In this document: in pieces, positions 36,566 to 45,673 of the stretch
How positions within the stretch are numbered: the first letter of the stretch is position 1
Layout of the letters: each line of letters starts with the position of its first letter
Source of the DNA: Roseibium aggregatum IAM 12614
GTDB taxonomy: Bacteria > Pseudomonadota > Alphaproteobacteria > Rhizobiales > Stappiaceae
Reading direction: 5' to 3'
NCBI RefSeq assembly: GCF_000168975.1
Contig: NZ_AAUW01000016.1
Location: forward strand, 62,001-126,000
Length of the DNA stretch: 64,000 nucleotides
Program-made: the position numbers and the translations under genes
Notes under the pieces: generated by a model
Databases searched by the model: none
What the model saw: only the letters and a program-made list of their open reading frames with translations
Told to the model about the DNA's origin: nothing

Positions 36566-37873
36566 GTGAAACACGACAGTGAATCCTCTGGCAAAGCCGC
36601 TGCGACGCCGGCGGCAGAAAAGGGCGCTTCCGGCTCTTCCTCCGAAGTTCTTCGGGATCCGGGCATTCCCTTTGCCGAGTTTGTGGCCATCATCGCCATG
36701 ATCATGGCGCTGAATGCCATGGCAATCGATGTCATGCTGCCCGCCCTGCCCGCCATCGGCGATGCGCTCAACATCGTTGAGGAAAACAACCGCCAACTGG
36801 TGCTCCTGTCCTATCTGATCGGCTTCGGTGGCGCGCAGCTCTTCTTCGGCCCGGTGACCGACGCCCTCGGACGGCGCGGCGTCCTTGTCGGCGGTCTCGC
36901 ACTTTACAGCCTTGCCAGTATCGGTGCGATCTTCGCCATGGATCTCGACACGCTTCTGATTGCCCGCGTGCTTCAGGGCATCGGCTGCGCGGCCGCCCGT
37001 GTCACCGTGCTGTCGGTCGTCCGCGATTGCTACACCGGCAGGCGCATGGGCAAGGTCATGTCACTGGTGATGATGGTGTTCATGGCCGTTCCGGTGGTCG
37101 CACCATCCATCGGCCAGGCAGTTCTCCTGATTGCCGGCTGGCACTGGATCTTCGCGCTTTTGCTGATTTCCGGTGTCACGATGATGATCTGGTCTGCGCT
37201 CAGAATGCCGGAAACCCTTGCGGTCGAAAACCGCCGGCCGATGGAGGTCGCCACCATCGTAAGCGCCTATATGACGGCGCTGACCACGCGGGTGAGCCTT
37301 GGGTACACCGTGGGCACGGCCTTCATTTTTGGCGGCCTGTTCTCGTTCCTGGCCATGTCGCAGCAGATCTTCGTCGACATATTCGATCTCGGCACCCTGT
37401 TTCCGATCGTCTTTGCCGCCATTGCCATCACCATGGCCGGAGCCTCCTTCACCAACGCCCAACTTGTGGAAGCCATCGGCATGCGCCGACTGTCCCATGG
37501 CGCGGCGGTGGTCTACACCGCGCTCGGATTTGCCGTCTGGCTTCTGGCGGCGCTCGGCCTTGAGAATTTCTGGGCCTTCATGATCCTGGCCACGCTGATC
37601 ATGACCAGCTTCGGCTTCCTGGGAGCGAATTTCAACGCCATGGCGATGGAACCGCTTGGTGCCATTGCCGGTACTGCCTCGTCCGTCATCGGCACCATTT
37701 CGACACTTGGCGGCGCGATCCTGGGCTACATCATGGGCCAGCTTTTCGACGGCACCACCCAGCCGCTCGGCCTCGCCTACACCATCTATGGCCTGTGCGC
37801 CATCGGCTGCATTCTCTACGCTGAACGCGGGCGGATGTTCCATGCCATGCACGAAAAGCATGCGCAGCCGTAA
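36566..37873 (+). CDS. MFS multidrug exporter, Bcr/CflA family
   Basis: A 12-helix drug:proton antiporter, about 435 residues. Helix 1 with AMAIDVMLPALPAIGDAL, the motif A block YLIGFGGAQLFFGPVTDALG followed by RRGVLVGG, and motif-C-like MAVPVVAPSIGQAVL are those of Bcr/CflA transporters. The N-terminal tail is hydrophilic and Ser/Ala-rich (KHDSESSGKAAATPAAEKGA). The frame is open from 36476, but I take the GTG at 36566; neither candidate has a clear ribosome site. Substrate not predictable. Confidence 0.88.
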   Translation: MKHDSESSGKAAATPAAEKGASGSSSEVLRDPGIPFAEFVAIIAMIMALNAMAIDVMLPALPAIGDALNIVEENNRQLVLLSYLIGFGGAQLFFGPVTDALGRRGVLVGGLALYSLASIGAIFAMDLDTLLIARVLQGIGCAAARVTVLSVVRDCYTGRRMGKVMSLVMMVFMAVPVVAPSIGQAVLLIAGWHWIFALLLISGVTMMIWSALRMPETLAVENRRPMEVATIVSAYMTALTTRVSLGYTVGTAFIFGGLFSFLAMSQQIFVDIFDLGTLFPIVFAAIAITMAGASFTNAQLVEAIGMRRLSHGAAVVYTALGFAVWLLAALGLENFWAFMILATLIMTSFGFLGANFNAMAMEPLGAIAGTASSVIGTISTLGGAILGYIMGQLFDGTTQPLGLAYTIYGLCAIGCILYAERGRMFHAMHEKHAQP

Positions 37874-38105
37874 CAAGGACCTGCCGGCGCTTCACGCGCC
37901 GACATCTATCTCAATCTTCCCCACGAAGGATTTTTCCAGAAACTTTTCCGCGCGGCCTGCAGCTCGCGCAAGGGACAGGTTTCCGCGCTGACGGGACGGA
38001 TCTCGCCCGCCACGATCTAACGCACCCGATCCTTGAAAGACGGGGGCCCGCTCATAGATGCTTCCGATAAGCGTCAGGTCACGCAGCCACGTCGCTACAA
38101 ACAAA

Positions 38106-38129
38106 AAAGGCGAGCCTAAGCCCGCCTTT
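38106..38129 (-). terminator. intrinsic terminator after the aminotransferase
   Basis: AAAGGCG / CGCCTTT with a 10-base loop. On the minus strand the stem runs into a six-T tract, 28 bases after the aminotransferase stop. Confidence 0.85.
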
Positions 38130-38156
38130 CCGATCGTTTCCATGAGTAAGGCTCTA

Positions 38157-39059
38157 TCAGCCCGCTGCCGCCTGCAGAGCCGGCGACTGCGGACGCACGG
38201 CGGCGTCATAGTCCTGCATCAGGGTCTTGATGATGTCGCCGACCACAAAGGTATTGCCGGCGATCTCGGAGACCGGGGTGACTTCCGCGGCCGTTCCGGT
38301 GACAAAGCACTGTTCGAACTCCGACAGCTCTTCCGGCATGATCACGCGCTCGACAACCTCGATACCACGATCCTTCGCCAGGCCGATCACCGTCTGACGG
38401 GTGATGCCGTTCAGGAAGCAGTCCGGCGTCGGCGTATGGATCTTGCCGTCCTTGACGAAGAACACGTTGGCACCGGTGGCCTCGGCAACCTGGCCGCGCC
38501 AGTCCAGCATCAGCGCATCGGTGTAGCCCTTGGCTTCCGCGGCGTGTTTGGAAATGGTGCAGATCATGTAGAGACCGGCGGCCTTTGCCTTGTAGGGCGC
38601 CGTGGCCGGTGCCGGACGGCGGTATTCGGCCATGTCCAGGCGAATGCCCTTCAGCCGCTCTTCCGGCTTGAAATAGCTCGGCCATTCCCAGGTGGCAATT
38701 GCCAGGTGAATGGTGTTGTGCTGAGCCGAGATACCCATCATCTCGCTGCCGCGCCAGGCGACTGGGCGGATATAGGCATCGGTCAGGTTCATGCGCGCCA
38801 GGGTTTCTTCCTTGGCGGCATTGATCTGTTCAGCAGTGTACGGGATCTCGAAACCGAGCATGCGCGCCGAGGCAAGCAGGCGCTCCGTATGCTCTTCGGA
38901 CTTGAAGATCCGGCCGCCGTAGGCACGTTCGCCTTCGAACACGCTGCTGCCGTAATGCAGTCCGTGGCTGAGAACATGCAGTTTGGCTTCCGACCAGGGC
39001 ACAAAGGTGCCGTCGTACCAGATATCACCACTGAGCTGATCAAAAGGCGTTCCAGCCAT
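38157..39059 (-). CDS. ilvE: branched-chain amino acid aminotransferase
   Basis: A PLP fold-type IV transaminase making Leu, Ile and Val from their keto acids with glutamate. 300 residues. HVLSHGLHYGSSVFEGERAY is the class signature start. The PLP lysine is in CTISKHAAEAKGYTDALMLD, followed by GQVAEATGANVFFVKDGKIH and FLNGITRQTVIGLAKDRGIE. EQCFVTGTAAEVTPVSEI binds the PLP phosphate. Monocistronic, divergent from a MarR gene with a 246-base AT-rich gap. D-amino acid transaminase is an alternative, but the length and motifs fit BCAT better. Confidence 0.93.
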   Translation of the reverse strand: MAGTPFDQLSGDIWYDGTFVPWSEAKLHVLSHGLHYGSSVFEGERAYGGRIFKSEEHTERLLASARMLGFEIPYTAEQINAAKEETLARMNLTDAYIRPVAWRGSEMMGISAQHNTIHLAIATWEWPSYFKPEERLKGIRLDMAEYRRPAPATAPYKAKAAGLYMICTISKHAAEAKGYTDALMLDWRGQVAEATGANVFFVKDGKIHTPTPDCFLNGITRQTVIGLAKDRGIEVVERVIMPEELSEFEQCFVTGTAAEVTPVSEIAGNTFVVGDIIKTLMQDYDAAVRPQSPALQAAAG

Positions 39060-39305
39060 CTTTCATCTCCCGCTCGCTCTATGAGCGTCTTTTTGTTTTC
39101 TGTTCAACAGAGGCAAATGACACCAAAGACTTGCGCCTTTTTTACCGCTGTATTTTTTGCACAGCACGCCAACTATCGGTATCCTGATGGCCGCGGCGAC
39201 GATGATAGGATTCGTTTATCATCTGATGCGTAAAAAAGCATCAGAAAGACCGATCATTTCGTACGCGACCGGATAGAAGTAACAATCGATCAGAATTAAG
39301 TCAAT

Positions 39306-39872
39306 ATGACTGACGTAAATTTCAAACCGGACCAGCCGCCCCTCGGACGCGGTGCGGACAAATCCCGGACGCAGCAGCCCGAAGGGTCCGATACGGATGG
39401 CGCCGACACGCTGTCCTACGACCTGATCGAGCTTCTGTTTTTTGCCTATCGCGACTTCACCGGTGATCCGGATGACGTGCTTGCCAAATATGAGTTCGGC
39501 CGCGCCCACCACCGTGTCCTGCATTTCGTGGATCGCAATCCCGGGATCATGGTCACCGACCTTCTCGGCATCCTGCGCATCACCAAGCAGAGCCTTGGCC
39601 GGGTGCTGAAGCAACTGGTGGACGCAGGCATCATCGAACAGCGCGAAGGCCATCACGATCGGCGGCAGAGACTGCTCTATACCACCGAACGTGGACATGC
39701 CCTGGCTGTGGACCTGACGAGCCTGCAACAAAAGCGCCTTGAACGTGCCCTAATTGGATTGCCAGATGGCAGCGACGAGATTATCCGCAGGTTTCTGCTG
39801 CAAATGATCGATCCCGAGGCGCGGCCGCAGATCCTGCAGTTGATACGCAGTCTTTACGACCTGAAGGATTGA
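39306..39872 (+). CDS. MarR-family regulator (PetP-like)
   Basis: A 188-residue winged-helix protein, with the HTH around VTDLLGILRITKQSLGRVLK and the wing GHHDRRQRLLYTTERGHALA. A disordered N-terminal tail of about 35 residues precedes it. It lies directly before an OmpR-type response regulator, an arrangement like petP-petR of Rhodobacter, where both are needed for cytochrome bc1 expression. The link to petP is by arrangement and family, not by detailed alignment. Confidence 0.85.
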   Translation: MTDVNFKPDQPPLGRGADKSRTQQPEGSDTDGADTLSYDLIELLFFAYRDFTGDPDDVLAKYEFGRAHHRVLHFVDRNPGIMVTDLLGILRITKQSLGRVLKQLVDAGIIEQREGHHDRRQRLLYTTERGHALAVDLTSLQQKRLERALIGLPDGSDEIIRRFLLQMIDPEARPQILQLIRSLYDLKD

Positions 39873-39907
39873 CCGGCAAACGGTCACAGAAGGACAACAA
39901 AGCCGAC

Positions 39908-40606
39908 ATGAATGCCCAGGTGCCTGACGACAACGCCAATCACATTCTCCTGGTAGACGACGACAAGCGTATCAGGGACCTCCTGTCGAGGTTGCTCAAG
40001 GAGAACGGCTACCGTGTGACGACCGCCGCCCATGCGGCCGAGGCGCGCACGTGTCTCACCGGCCTGGAATTCGACCTGATCATTCTCGATGTGATGATGC
40101 CGGGCGAAACCGGTCTGGAGCTGGCCGTTTCGCTTCGCGAGGAGTCGTCCGTCCCGATCCTGATGCTCACCGCGCGGTCAGAAACACCCGACAGGATCGC
40201 CGGGCTCGAGGCCGGCGTCGACGATTATCTGTCAAAGCCGTTCGAACCGCGCGAACTGATGTTGCGCATTGCCGCCATCCTGCGCCGCGGCAACCAGCAG
40301 CCGGTCATCGTCAGCGAAGAGATCCACTTCGGTCCCTTCTCGTTCAACTCCGCGCGCGGAGAACTCAAGAATGGCGAAGCCATGGTGCGCCTCACCGACC
40401 GGGAAAAACAGATCCTGTCGATTTTCGCCGAACAGCCGGGCGCGACCGTTCCCCGCCACAAGATCGTCGGCGACGATAGCGGCCTGGGCGAGCGCACGGT
40501 GGACGTTCAGATCAATCGGCTGCGCCGCAAGATCGAAACCGATCCCGGGAACCCGATCTACCTGCAGACGGTGCGCGGCATCGGCTACAGGCTTGCGTGC
40601 GACTGA
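39908..40606 (+). CDS. OmpR-family response regulator (PetR-like)
   Basis: A 232-residue two-component regulator. The receiver domain has HILLVDDDKRIRDLL and the phospho-acceptor Asp about 61 in DLIILDVMMPGETG, with LTARSETPDRIAGLEAGVDD then YLSKPFEPREL (Lys). The C-terminal winged helix includes VRLTDREKQILSIFAEQPGA and ERTVDVQINRLRRKIETDPG then YLQTVRGIGYRL. I start at ATG 39908, with AGAAGGA upstream; a TTG at 39869 overlapping the marR stop is the alternative. The kinase gene overlaps its end. Confidence 0.93.
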   Translation: MNAQVPDDNANHILLVDDDKRIRDLLSRLLKENGYRVTTAAHAAEARTCLTGLEFDLIILDVMMPGETGLELAVSLREESSVPILMLTARSETPDRIAGLEAGVDDYLSKPFEPRELMLRIAAILRRGNQQPVIVSEEIHFGPFSFNSARGELKNGEAMVRLTDREKQILSIFAEQPGATVPRHKIVGDDSGLGERTVDVQINRLRRKIETDPGNPIYLQTVRGIGYRLACD

Positions 40607-42012
40607 ACCGGACCGCAATGGCCAAACTTGACAGCTTCCTCCGGCGCTTTCCCCTGACGGTGCCCCTGAAACCGCTGATGGCGGTCTATCGCCAGGTGTC
40701 CCGGCTGATGTACCGGGTCATGCCGAAGGGCCTGTTCACCCGGACGTTCCTGATTATCGTGACCCCGATTGTGATCCTTCAGTCGGTGCTCGTTTTCGTG
40801 TTCATGGAGCGGCACTACCAACTGGTCTCGCGCAGGATGTCGGAGGCGGTGGTGCGCGAGATTGCAGCCGTCGTCTATGTGCTGGAGAACTATCCGCAGG
40901 ACCCGGATTACGCCAACATCGAGGAACTCGCCTCGCGGGCGCTTGGCATGTCCATGACGGTAACGCCGCTGGAACCCCTGCCGCCGCCCACGCCCAAGCC
41001 GTTCTTCGACGTTATCGACCAGGAACTGAGCCAGGCCATCGGGCAGCGCATCGGCAAACCGTTCTGGATCGACACGGTTGGCAGATCCCGCTTCGTCGAG
41101 ATCCGTATCCAATTGAAAGACTCGATCCTGCGCGTCTTCACGCGGCGCAGCCAGACCTACGCCTCCAATTCGCACATCTTCCTGGTCTGGATGTTTTCGA
41201 CCTCTCTGGTTCTGGTGATCATCGCACTGTTGTTCCTGCGCAACCAGATCCGCCCGATCATCCGGCTGGCGAATGCGGCGGAAGCCTTTGGTCGGGGCCG
41301 GCCGGTTGAGAACTTTCGGGCCAGCGGCGCCCGTGAAGTCCGCCGCGCGAGCCTTGCCTTCATCGACATGCGGCGGCGCATCGAACGGCAGATCGAGCAA
41401 CGCACCACCATGCTTGCAGGTGTCAGCCACGATCTCAGAACCATTCTGACGCGCCTCAGGCTGCAGCTTGCGTTCCTTGGCGGCACGCCGGAAAGCGAGG
41501 CGATGCGCAAGGATGTCGACGAGATGAGCCATATGCTGGAGGACTATCTCGCCTTTGCCAGCGGCTATGGCGACGAGGACATCCAGAAGACCGACATCTC
41601 CCTGCTGCTGGAAGAACTGGAAGAAGAAGCGGAGATCTCCGGCCACGACGTGACGACGCGCTTCGAGGGGCCATCGGACGTGGAGATACGCCGCCTGTCC
41701 ATGAAGCGGAGCCTTTCCAACCTCGTCACCAACGGCTGCAAATACGGCAACCGGGTCGAAGTGCTCGGCCGCATCGAGAACGGCTGGCTGACGATAACGG
41801 TCGATGACGACGGCCCGGGCATTCCAGAAGACCAGCGCGAGATTGCCTTCCGGGCCTTCCACCGCCTGGACCTTGCCCGCAACATGGACGAAACCGGCAG
41901 CGGTCTCGGCCTGGCCATCGCCCGCGACATTGCCCGCGCCCACGGCGGCGACCTCTACCTGGAGGACAGTCCGATGGGCGGATTGAGAGCAAGGTTGCGC
42001 ATCCCGGCATAG
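40597..42012 (+). CDS. EnvZ-like sensor histidine kinase
   Basis: A 471-residue inner-membrane kinase. Helix 1 is FTRTFLIIVTPIVILQSVLV and helix 2 HIFLVWMFSTSLVLVIIALL, with a periplasmic loop of about 95 residues. HAMP follows (RPIIRLANAAEAFGRGRP). The phospho-accepting His is in LAGVSHDLRTILTRLRLQLA (His about 278). The ATPase domain shows N box NLVTNGCKYGN, G1 VDDDGPGIPED and G2 ETGSGLGLAIARDIARAHGG. The GTG start at 40597 overlaps the regulator by 10 bases; an ATG at 40618 is possible. It should phosphorylate the adjacent regulator; the signal is unknown. Confidence 0.92.
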   Translation: MRLNRTAMAKLDSFLRRFPLTVPLKPLMAVYRQVSRLMYRVMPKGLFTRTFLIIVTPIVILQSVLVFVFMERHYQLVSRRMSEAVVREIAAVVYVLENYPQDPDYANIEELASRALGMSMTVTPLEPLPPPTPKPFFDVIDQELSQAIGQRIGKPFWIDTVGRSRFVEIRIQLKDSILRVFTRRSQTYASNSHIFLVWMFSTSLVLVIIALLFLRNQIRPIIRLANAAEAFGRGRPVENFRASGAREVRRASLAFIDMRRRIERQIEQRTTMLAGVSHDLRTILTRLRLQLAFLGGTPESEAMRKDVDEMSHMLEDYLAFASGYGDEDIQKTDISLLLEELEEEAEISGHDVTTRFEGPSDVEIRRLSMKRSLSNLVTNGCKYGNRVEVLGRIENGWLTITVDDDGPGIPEDQREIAFRAFHRLDLARNMDETGSGLGLAIARDIARAHGGDLYLEDSPMGGLRARLRIPA

Positions 42013-42248
42013 GAACACGCTGTCTTTCCGAAAATGGGAAACATCAATCGATCCAGCCGAAAAGCTTGTCCTAACGGCTGGCCATCTGCTTCAATTGAAA
42101 GTCTTTCAAGTCAACGCAAGACAATCGCAACCCAATTTCCGGTTGACTGACCAAGCATCAATTTTCTACCAATTTGCCGGCTGGTTCTTACCCCCGTTTT
42201 CCACCAGCCGAACGCATTCCGATGAGACGGGGACACAAGGAATGCACG

Positions 42249-43583
42249 ATGTCTGAGTTTCTTCTGAAAAACGCCGATACCGTCCTGACGATGGATGACG
42301 ACCGCCGGGAACTGTCAGGCGTCGACATTCGCCTGCGTGATGGCGTGATCACGGAAATCGGCACGGATCTGGAAACCTCCGGCGCAACGCTGTCCGCCCG
42401 CGGCTGCGTCGTGACACCGGGCCTGGTGAATACCCACCATCATCTTTACCAGAGCCTGACCAGAGCCGTCCCCGGCGGACAGGACGCGTTGCTTTTCGGC
42501 TGGCTGCAAACCCTTTATCCGATCTGGTCCCGCTTCGGTCCGGAAGAAATGTTCGTGTCCGCCCAGACCGGACTTGCCGAACTGGCACTTTCCGGATGCA
42601 CGCTCAGTTCCGATCATCTCTACCTCTATCCCAACGGATCGCGGCTCGATGACACCATCGCCGCCGCAAGAGAAATCGGCCTTCGCTTCCACCCGACCCG
42701 CGGCTCCATGAGCATCGGCGAGAGCGACGGCGGACTGCCGCCGGACAGTCTAGTGGAACGGGAAGCCAGTATTCTGGAAGATTGCATCCGCGTCGTTGAT
42801 GCCTTTCACGACCCATCCGAAGGCGCGATGGTCCGTGTCGGCATTGCCCCCTGCTCTCCGTTTTCCGTCAGCCGGGAGCTGATGCGGGACGCAGCTCTGC
42901 TGGCGCGCGACAAGAAGGTTATGTTGCATACTCATCTTGCGGAGAACGATGAGGACATTCGCTATTCGCAGGAAAAATTCGGCTGCCGCCCGGGACAATA
43001 TGCCGAGGATCTCGGCTGGACCGGGCCGGATGTCTGGCACGCCCATTGCGTCAAGCTGGACGATCGTGAGATCAGGCTGTTCGCCGGCAGCAGCACCGGT
43101 GTTGCCCATTGCCCCTGTTCCAACTGCCGCCTCGGCAGCGGTATCGCCCCTGTCCGTTCAATGCGCGACGCCGGGGTGAAGGTGGGGCTTGGCGTCGACG
43201 GGTCGGCCAGCAACGACGCCGGCAATCTGGTTCTGGAAGCGCGCCAGTCGATGCTGCTGCAGCGGGTCGCCTACGGCGCGGATGCGATGTCCGCCCGCGA
43301 AGCCCTGGAAATTGCCACCCGTGGCGGAGCCGACGTGCTGAACCGCCCCGATTGCGGCCGGCTTGCCGTCGGCAATCGCGCCGATATCGCGCTTTGGGAT
43401 GTTTCCGGTGTCGAGAGCGCCGGAAGCTGGGACCCGGCAGCCCTGCTGCTCGCCGGGCCGACGCGCGTCAAACATCTGTTCGTGGAAGGCCGTCAGGTCG
43501 TTAACGACGGCCAGATCACCACGATCGATCTGCCAAAGGTCATAGAACGCCAGAACCGGCTCGCGCGAAAGCTGCAGTCCTGA
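42249..43583 (+). CDS. 8-oxoguanine deaminase-like amidohydrolase
   Basis: A TIM-barrel metal hydrolase of the amidohydrolase superfamily, 444 residues. The metal ligands are NTHHHLYQSLTRAVPGGQDA (HxH), VMLHTHLAENDED, VWHAHCVKLDD and GLGVDGSASNDAGNLVLEAR (Asp). The Gln in LYQSLTRA and the HTHLAEN / DGSASND pair are those I associate with the 8-oxoguanine deaminase group (Pa0142-like), related to TrzA/AtzB-type deaminases. Start at MSEFLLKN with AAGGA just upstream. Monocistronic. It likely removes oxidised or aminated purine; s-triazine-type substrates cannot be excluded. Confidence 0.85.
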   Translation: MSEFLLKNADTVLTMDDDRRELSGVDIRLRDGVITEIGTDLETSGATLSARGCVVTPGLVNTHHHLYQSLTRAVPGGQDALLFGWLQTLYPIWSRFGPEEMFVSAQTGLAELALSGCTLSSDHLYLYPNGSRLDDTIAAAREIGLRFHPTRGSMSIGESDGGLPPDSLVEREASILEDCIRVVDAFHDPSEGAMVRVGIAPCSPFSVSRELMRDAALLARDKKVMLHTHLAENDEDIRYSQEKFGCRPGQYAEDLGWTGPDVWHAHCVKLDDREIRLFAGSSTGVAHCPCSNCRLGSGIAPVRSMRDAGVKVGLGVDGSASNDAGNLVLEARQSMLLQRVAYGADAMSAREALEIATRGGADVLNRPDCGRLAVGNRADIALWDVSGVESAGSWDPAALLLAGPTRVKHLFVEGRQVVNDGQITTIDLPKVIERQNRLARKLQS

Positions 43584-43609
43584 AAATAAGGCGCACGCAG
43601 TGAACAGGA

Positions 43610-43951
43610 TCAGTAGAGCCGACCACCGATCGGAACGTCCTTGGTCGGCGACAGCAGCACAACCTCACCATCACCATCGGGAACGCCCAGCGTCAGCACT
43701 TCGGACATGACCGGGCCGATCTGGCGCGGCGGGAAATTCACCACGGCCATCACCAGCTTTCCAACCAGGGTCTCCGGTGTGTAGTGCCTGGTGATCTGTG
43801 CGGAGGTTTTCTTGATGCCGATTTCAGGACCGAAATCGATCTGCATCTTGTAGGCGGGCTTGCGCGCTTCAGGGAACTCCTCGGCCTGGATAACCCGGCC
43901 GACACGAACATCCACTTTCAGGAAATCGTCAAAACTGATCTGGTCGCTCAC
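43610..43951 (-). CDS. csaA: tRNA-binding/chaperone-like protein CsaA
   Basis: A 113-residue OB-fold protein of the CsaA family, a dimer that binds tRNA and has been linked to protein export. FDDFLKVDVRVGRVIQAEEF, KPAYKMQIDFGPEIGIKKTS, AQITRHYTPETLVGKLVMAV and FPPRQIGPVMSEVLTLG cover the family consensus. The protein starts at GTG (VSDQISFDD) with GAGG upstream. The frame extends 135 bases further but without family similarity. Confidence 0.92.
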   Translation of the reverse strand: MSDQISFDDFLKVDVRVGRVIQAEEFPEARKPAYKMQIDFGPEIGIKKTSAQITRHYTPETLVGKLVMAVVNFPPRQIGPVMSEVLTLGVPDGDGEVVLLSPTKDVPIGGRLY

Positions 43952-44021
43952 GGAAACAATCCTCTTGTTCTGCGAGCGACCATGGACGGTCAAATGACTG
44001 TTCGCAAGGGCCTGAAGTCCC

Positions 44022-44720
44022 TCAGGCGCTTGCCGGGGCCTCTCCGCCAAGATCTGTGTCTTCCCGGCCACTTTGCTGCCGGTCACGGCGGCGGCTGGAT
44101 TGCTCGGACGCGTTGCGGAAGAACGACCGCACGCCTTTCACTACGCTATCCAGCTTGTTCAGCCGCTTCATGAAGGACGTGCCCTTGTCCAGTTCCTTGT
44201 CGAGGCGTGCCATGGTGCGCGGCATGCCCTCGTCTTCCTCGTCCAGCCAGACGTCGACCACACGGGCAAAGGCGATGGACAGCCCCTGGGCAACCACGGT
44301 TGCCTTGACGCCGGAGACATCGATCCCCGCAGCGATCAGCATCCATTTCTGCGACCGCACCTCAAGCGCGTTTAAGTCAAGCGCAAGGGCGGGATCCTTC
44401 CGCGCTGCCTTGTGCAGTGCCCGCACGGCCTCCTTGTGTTCGGCCAACGCGTCGATGCGGCTCATCAGGATGTCGAACAGGCGGTCGCGCGGCGGCTGGT
44501 CGCCCATGTCCTCGTCGCGTTCGTCCAGAACAGTGGTATCGATCTGCTCCAGAAAGGCGGCAACCAGCTTCAGCTTCGACGCATAGGCGCCGCGCATTTC
44601 GGAAAGCTTGACCTTCGCCGTCTCGGCGATCAGCGGCAGCGAGATGTCTTCATAAGGATGTTCCGACAACAGATCGAGAAAGGTCTTCAGGATCTTCTGC
44701 TTGGTCTTGACGGTCGCCAT
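44022..44720 (-). CDS. TetR-family transcriptional regulator
   Basis: A 232-residue regulator. The N-terminal HTH covers KTKQKILKTFLDLLSEHPYE and DISLPLIAETAKVKLSEMRG, then AYASKLKLVAAFLEQIDT. The ligand domain is helical and the last 25 residues are polar (SRRRDRQQSGREDTDLGGEA). It starts at MATVKTK after AGGAGGG; the long upstream extension of the frame is not coding. No obvious target is adjacent. Confidence in TetR type is moderate to high. Confidence 0.82.
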   Translation of the reverse strand: MATVKTKQKILKTFLDLLSEHPYEDISLPLIAETAKVKLSEMRGAYASKLKLVAAFLEQIDTTVLDERDEDMGDQPPRDRLFDILMSRIDALAEHKEAVRALHKAARKDPALALDLNALEVRSQKWMLIAAGIDVSGVKATVVAQGLSIAFARVVDVWLDEEDEGMPRTMARLDKELDKGTSFMKRLNKLDSVVKGVRSFFRNASEQSSRRRDRQQSGREDTDLGGEAPASA

Positions 44721-45089
44721 TGCTGGCCCTCCTGTGTCATTGCATCTCTCAAGATAGGATCGCCCGGGCTTGCAGAAAAGGGCGGCCCGCTGCCGCAGGC
44801 GGGCGAAACATTCTGGCAGTGGGCCCAACTTACGGCAAAAGCGACTTACAGGCAGGAACCAAACGGACAGGGACAGCGTTTGCCGGAGTGACGGGTGTGA
44901 GACCGTGAGCGGACTGGCCACAAGGTCACCCGAACCAGGTTTTCATGACCTGTCCCACCCAGGCGACCGGTTCCCCCACGCGAAGTTCCGTTCAGTCGGA
45001 GGTTCGTGCCGGTTGGCTTCGGGTGGCTTTCAATGCCCCTTGCCGAGCCCTGCCCCCGGGCGCACCGCATCTTGTGAAAGGACGACCCC
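44721..45089. other. intergenic region between tetR and the ferritin-like gene
   Basis: Divergent gap that should contain both promoters. No convincing operator palindrome, RNA or short gene was found. Confidence 0.5.
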
Positions 45090-45563
45090 ATGAAAACGCT
45101 TGCCGATGCTTTCGAGCACACGCTTCAGGACATCTACTACGCGGAAAAAACCATGGCCAAGACCATGCCGAAATTGCAGGAAGCTGCAAACGGCAAGAAA
45201 CTGAAGGATGCTATTGGTGAGCATCTGGAAGAAACAAAGGGCCAGGTCAAGGTTCTCGAACAGGTCTTCAAGTCGCTCGGCAAGAAGCCGGAAGGCGAGA
45301 AATGCGATGCGATCGAAGGTCTCATCAAGGAAACCGACGGCATCATCAGCGAAGCAAGCGGCGCTGCAAAAAACGCCGCTCTCCTGGCCGCCTGTCAGGC
45401 TGTCGAGCACTATGAGATCGCCCGTTACGGCACGCTGCGCGAATGGGCCAAGGTGCTCGGACATGACGAGGCCCACGATCTTCTGACCGGCATTCTGGAC
45501 CAGGAAAAGGCTGCAAACAGCAAGCTGACCAATCTTGCCGTGTCGACGATCAACGAGCAGTAA
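45090..45563 (+). CDS. YciE/YciF-like ferritin-fold protein (DUF892)
   Basis: A 157-residue four-helix bundle. The DUF892 start TLADAFEHTLQDIYYAEKTM is followed by HLEETKGQVKVLEQVF, ALLAACQAVEHYEIARYGTL and LTGILDQEKAANSKLTNLA. Glu and His positions (EHTL, YYAEK, HLEET, EHYEIARY, DQEK) could form a di-iron centre. Members respond to envelope or oxidative stress in enterobacteria; function is not established. Good ribosome site (AAAGGA) and a shared terminator with proC. Confidence 0.88.
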   Translation: MKTLADAFEHTLQDIYYAEKTMAKTMPKLQEAANGKKLKDAIGEHLEETKGQVKVLEQVFKSLGKKPEGEKCDAIEGLIKETDGIISEASGAAKNAALLAACQAVEHYEIARYGTLREWAKVLGHDEAHDLLTGILDQEKAANSKLTNLAVSTINEQ

Positions 45564-45613
45564 TCGCCCGGCATATGCCGCAGGAAAACTCTCGGACTTT
45601 CAGTCGAAAAAAC

Positions 45614-45641
45614 AAAGGCCGCCGGATGTCCCGCGGCCTTT
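45614..45641. terminator. bidirectional terminator between the YciE-like gene and proC
   Basis: A 9-bp perfect stem AAAGGCCGC / GCGGCCTTT with a 10-base loop, A-rich on one side and T-rich on the other, between two convergent genes. Confidence 0.85.
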
Positions 45642-45673
45642 GATCTGTTTGAAAGTCACTGACGGGACCGGCC

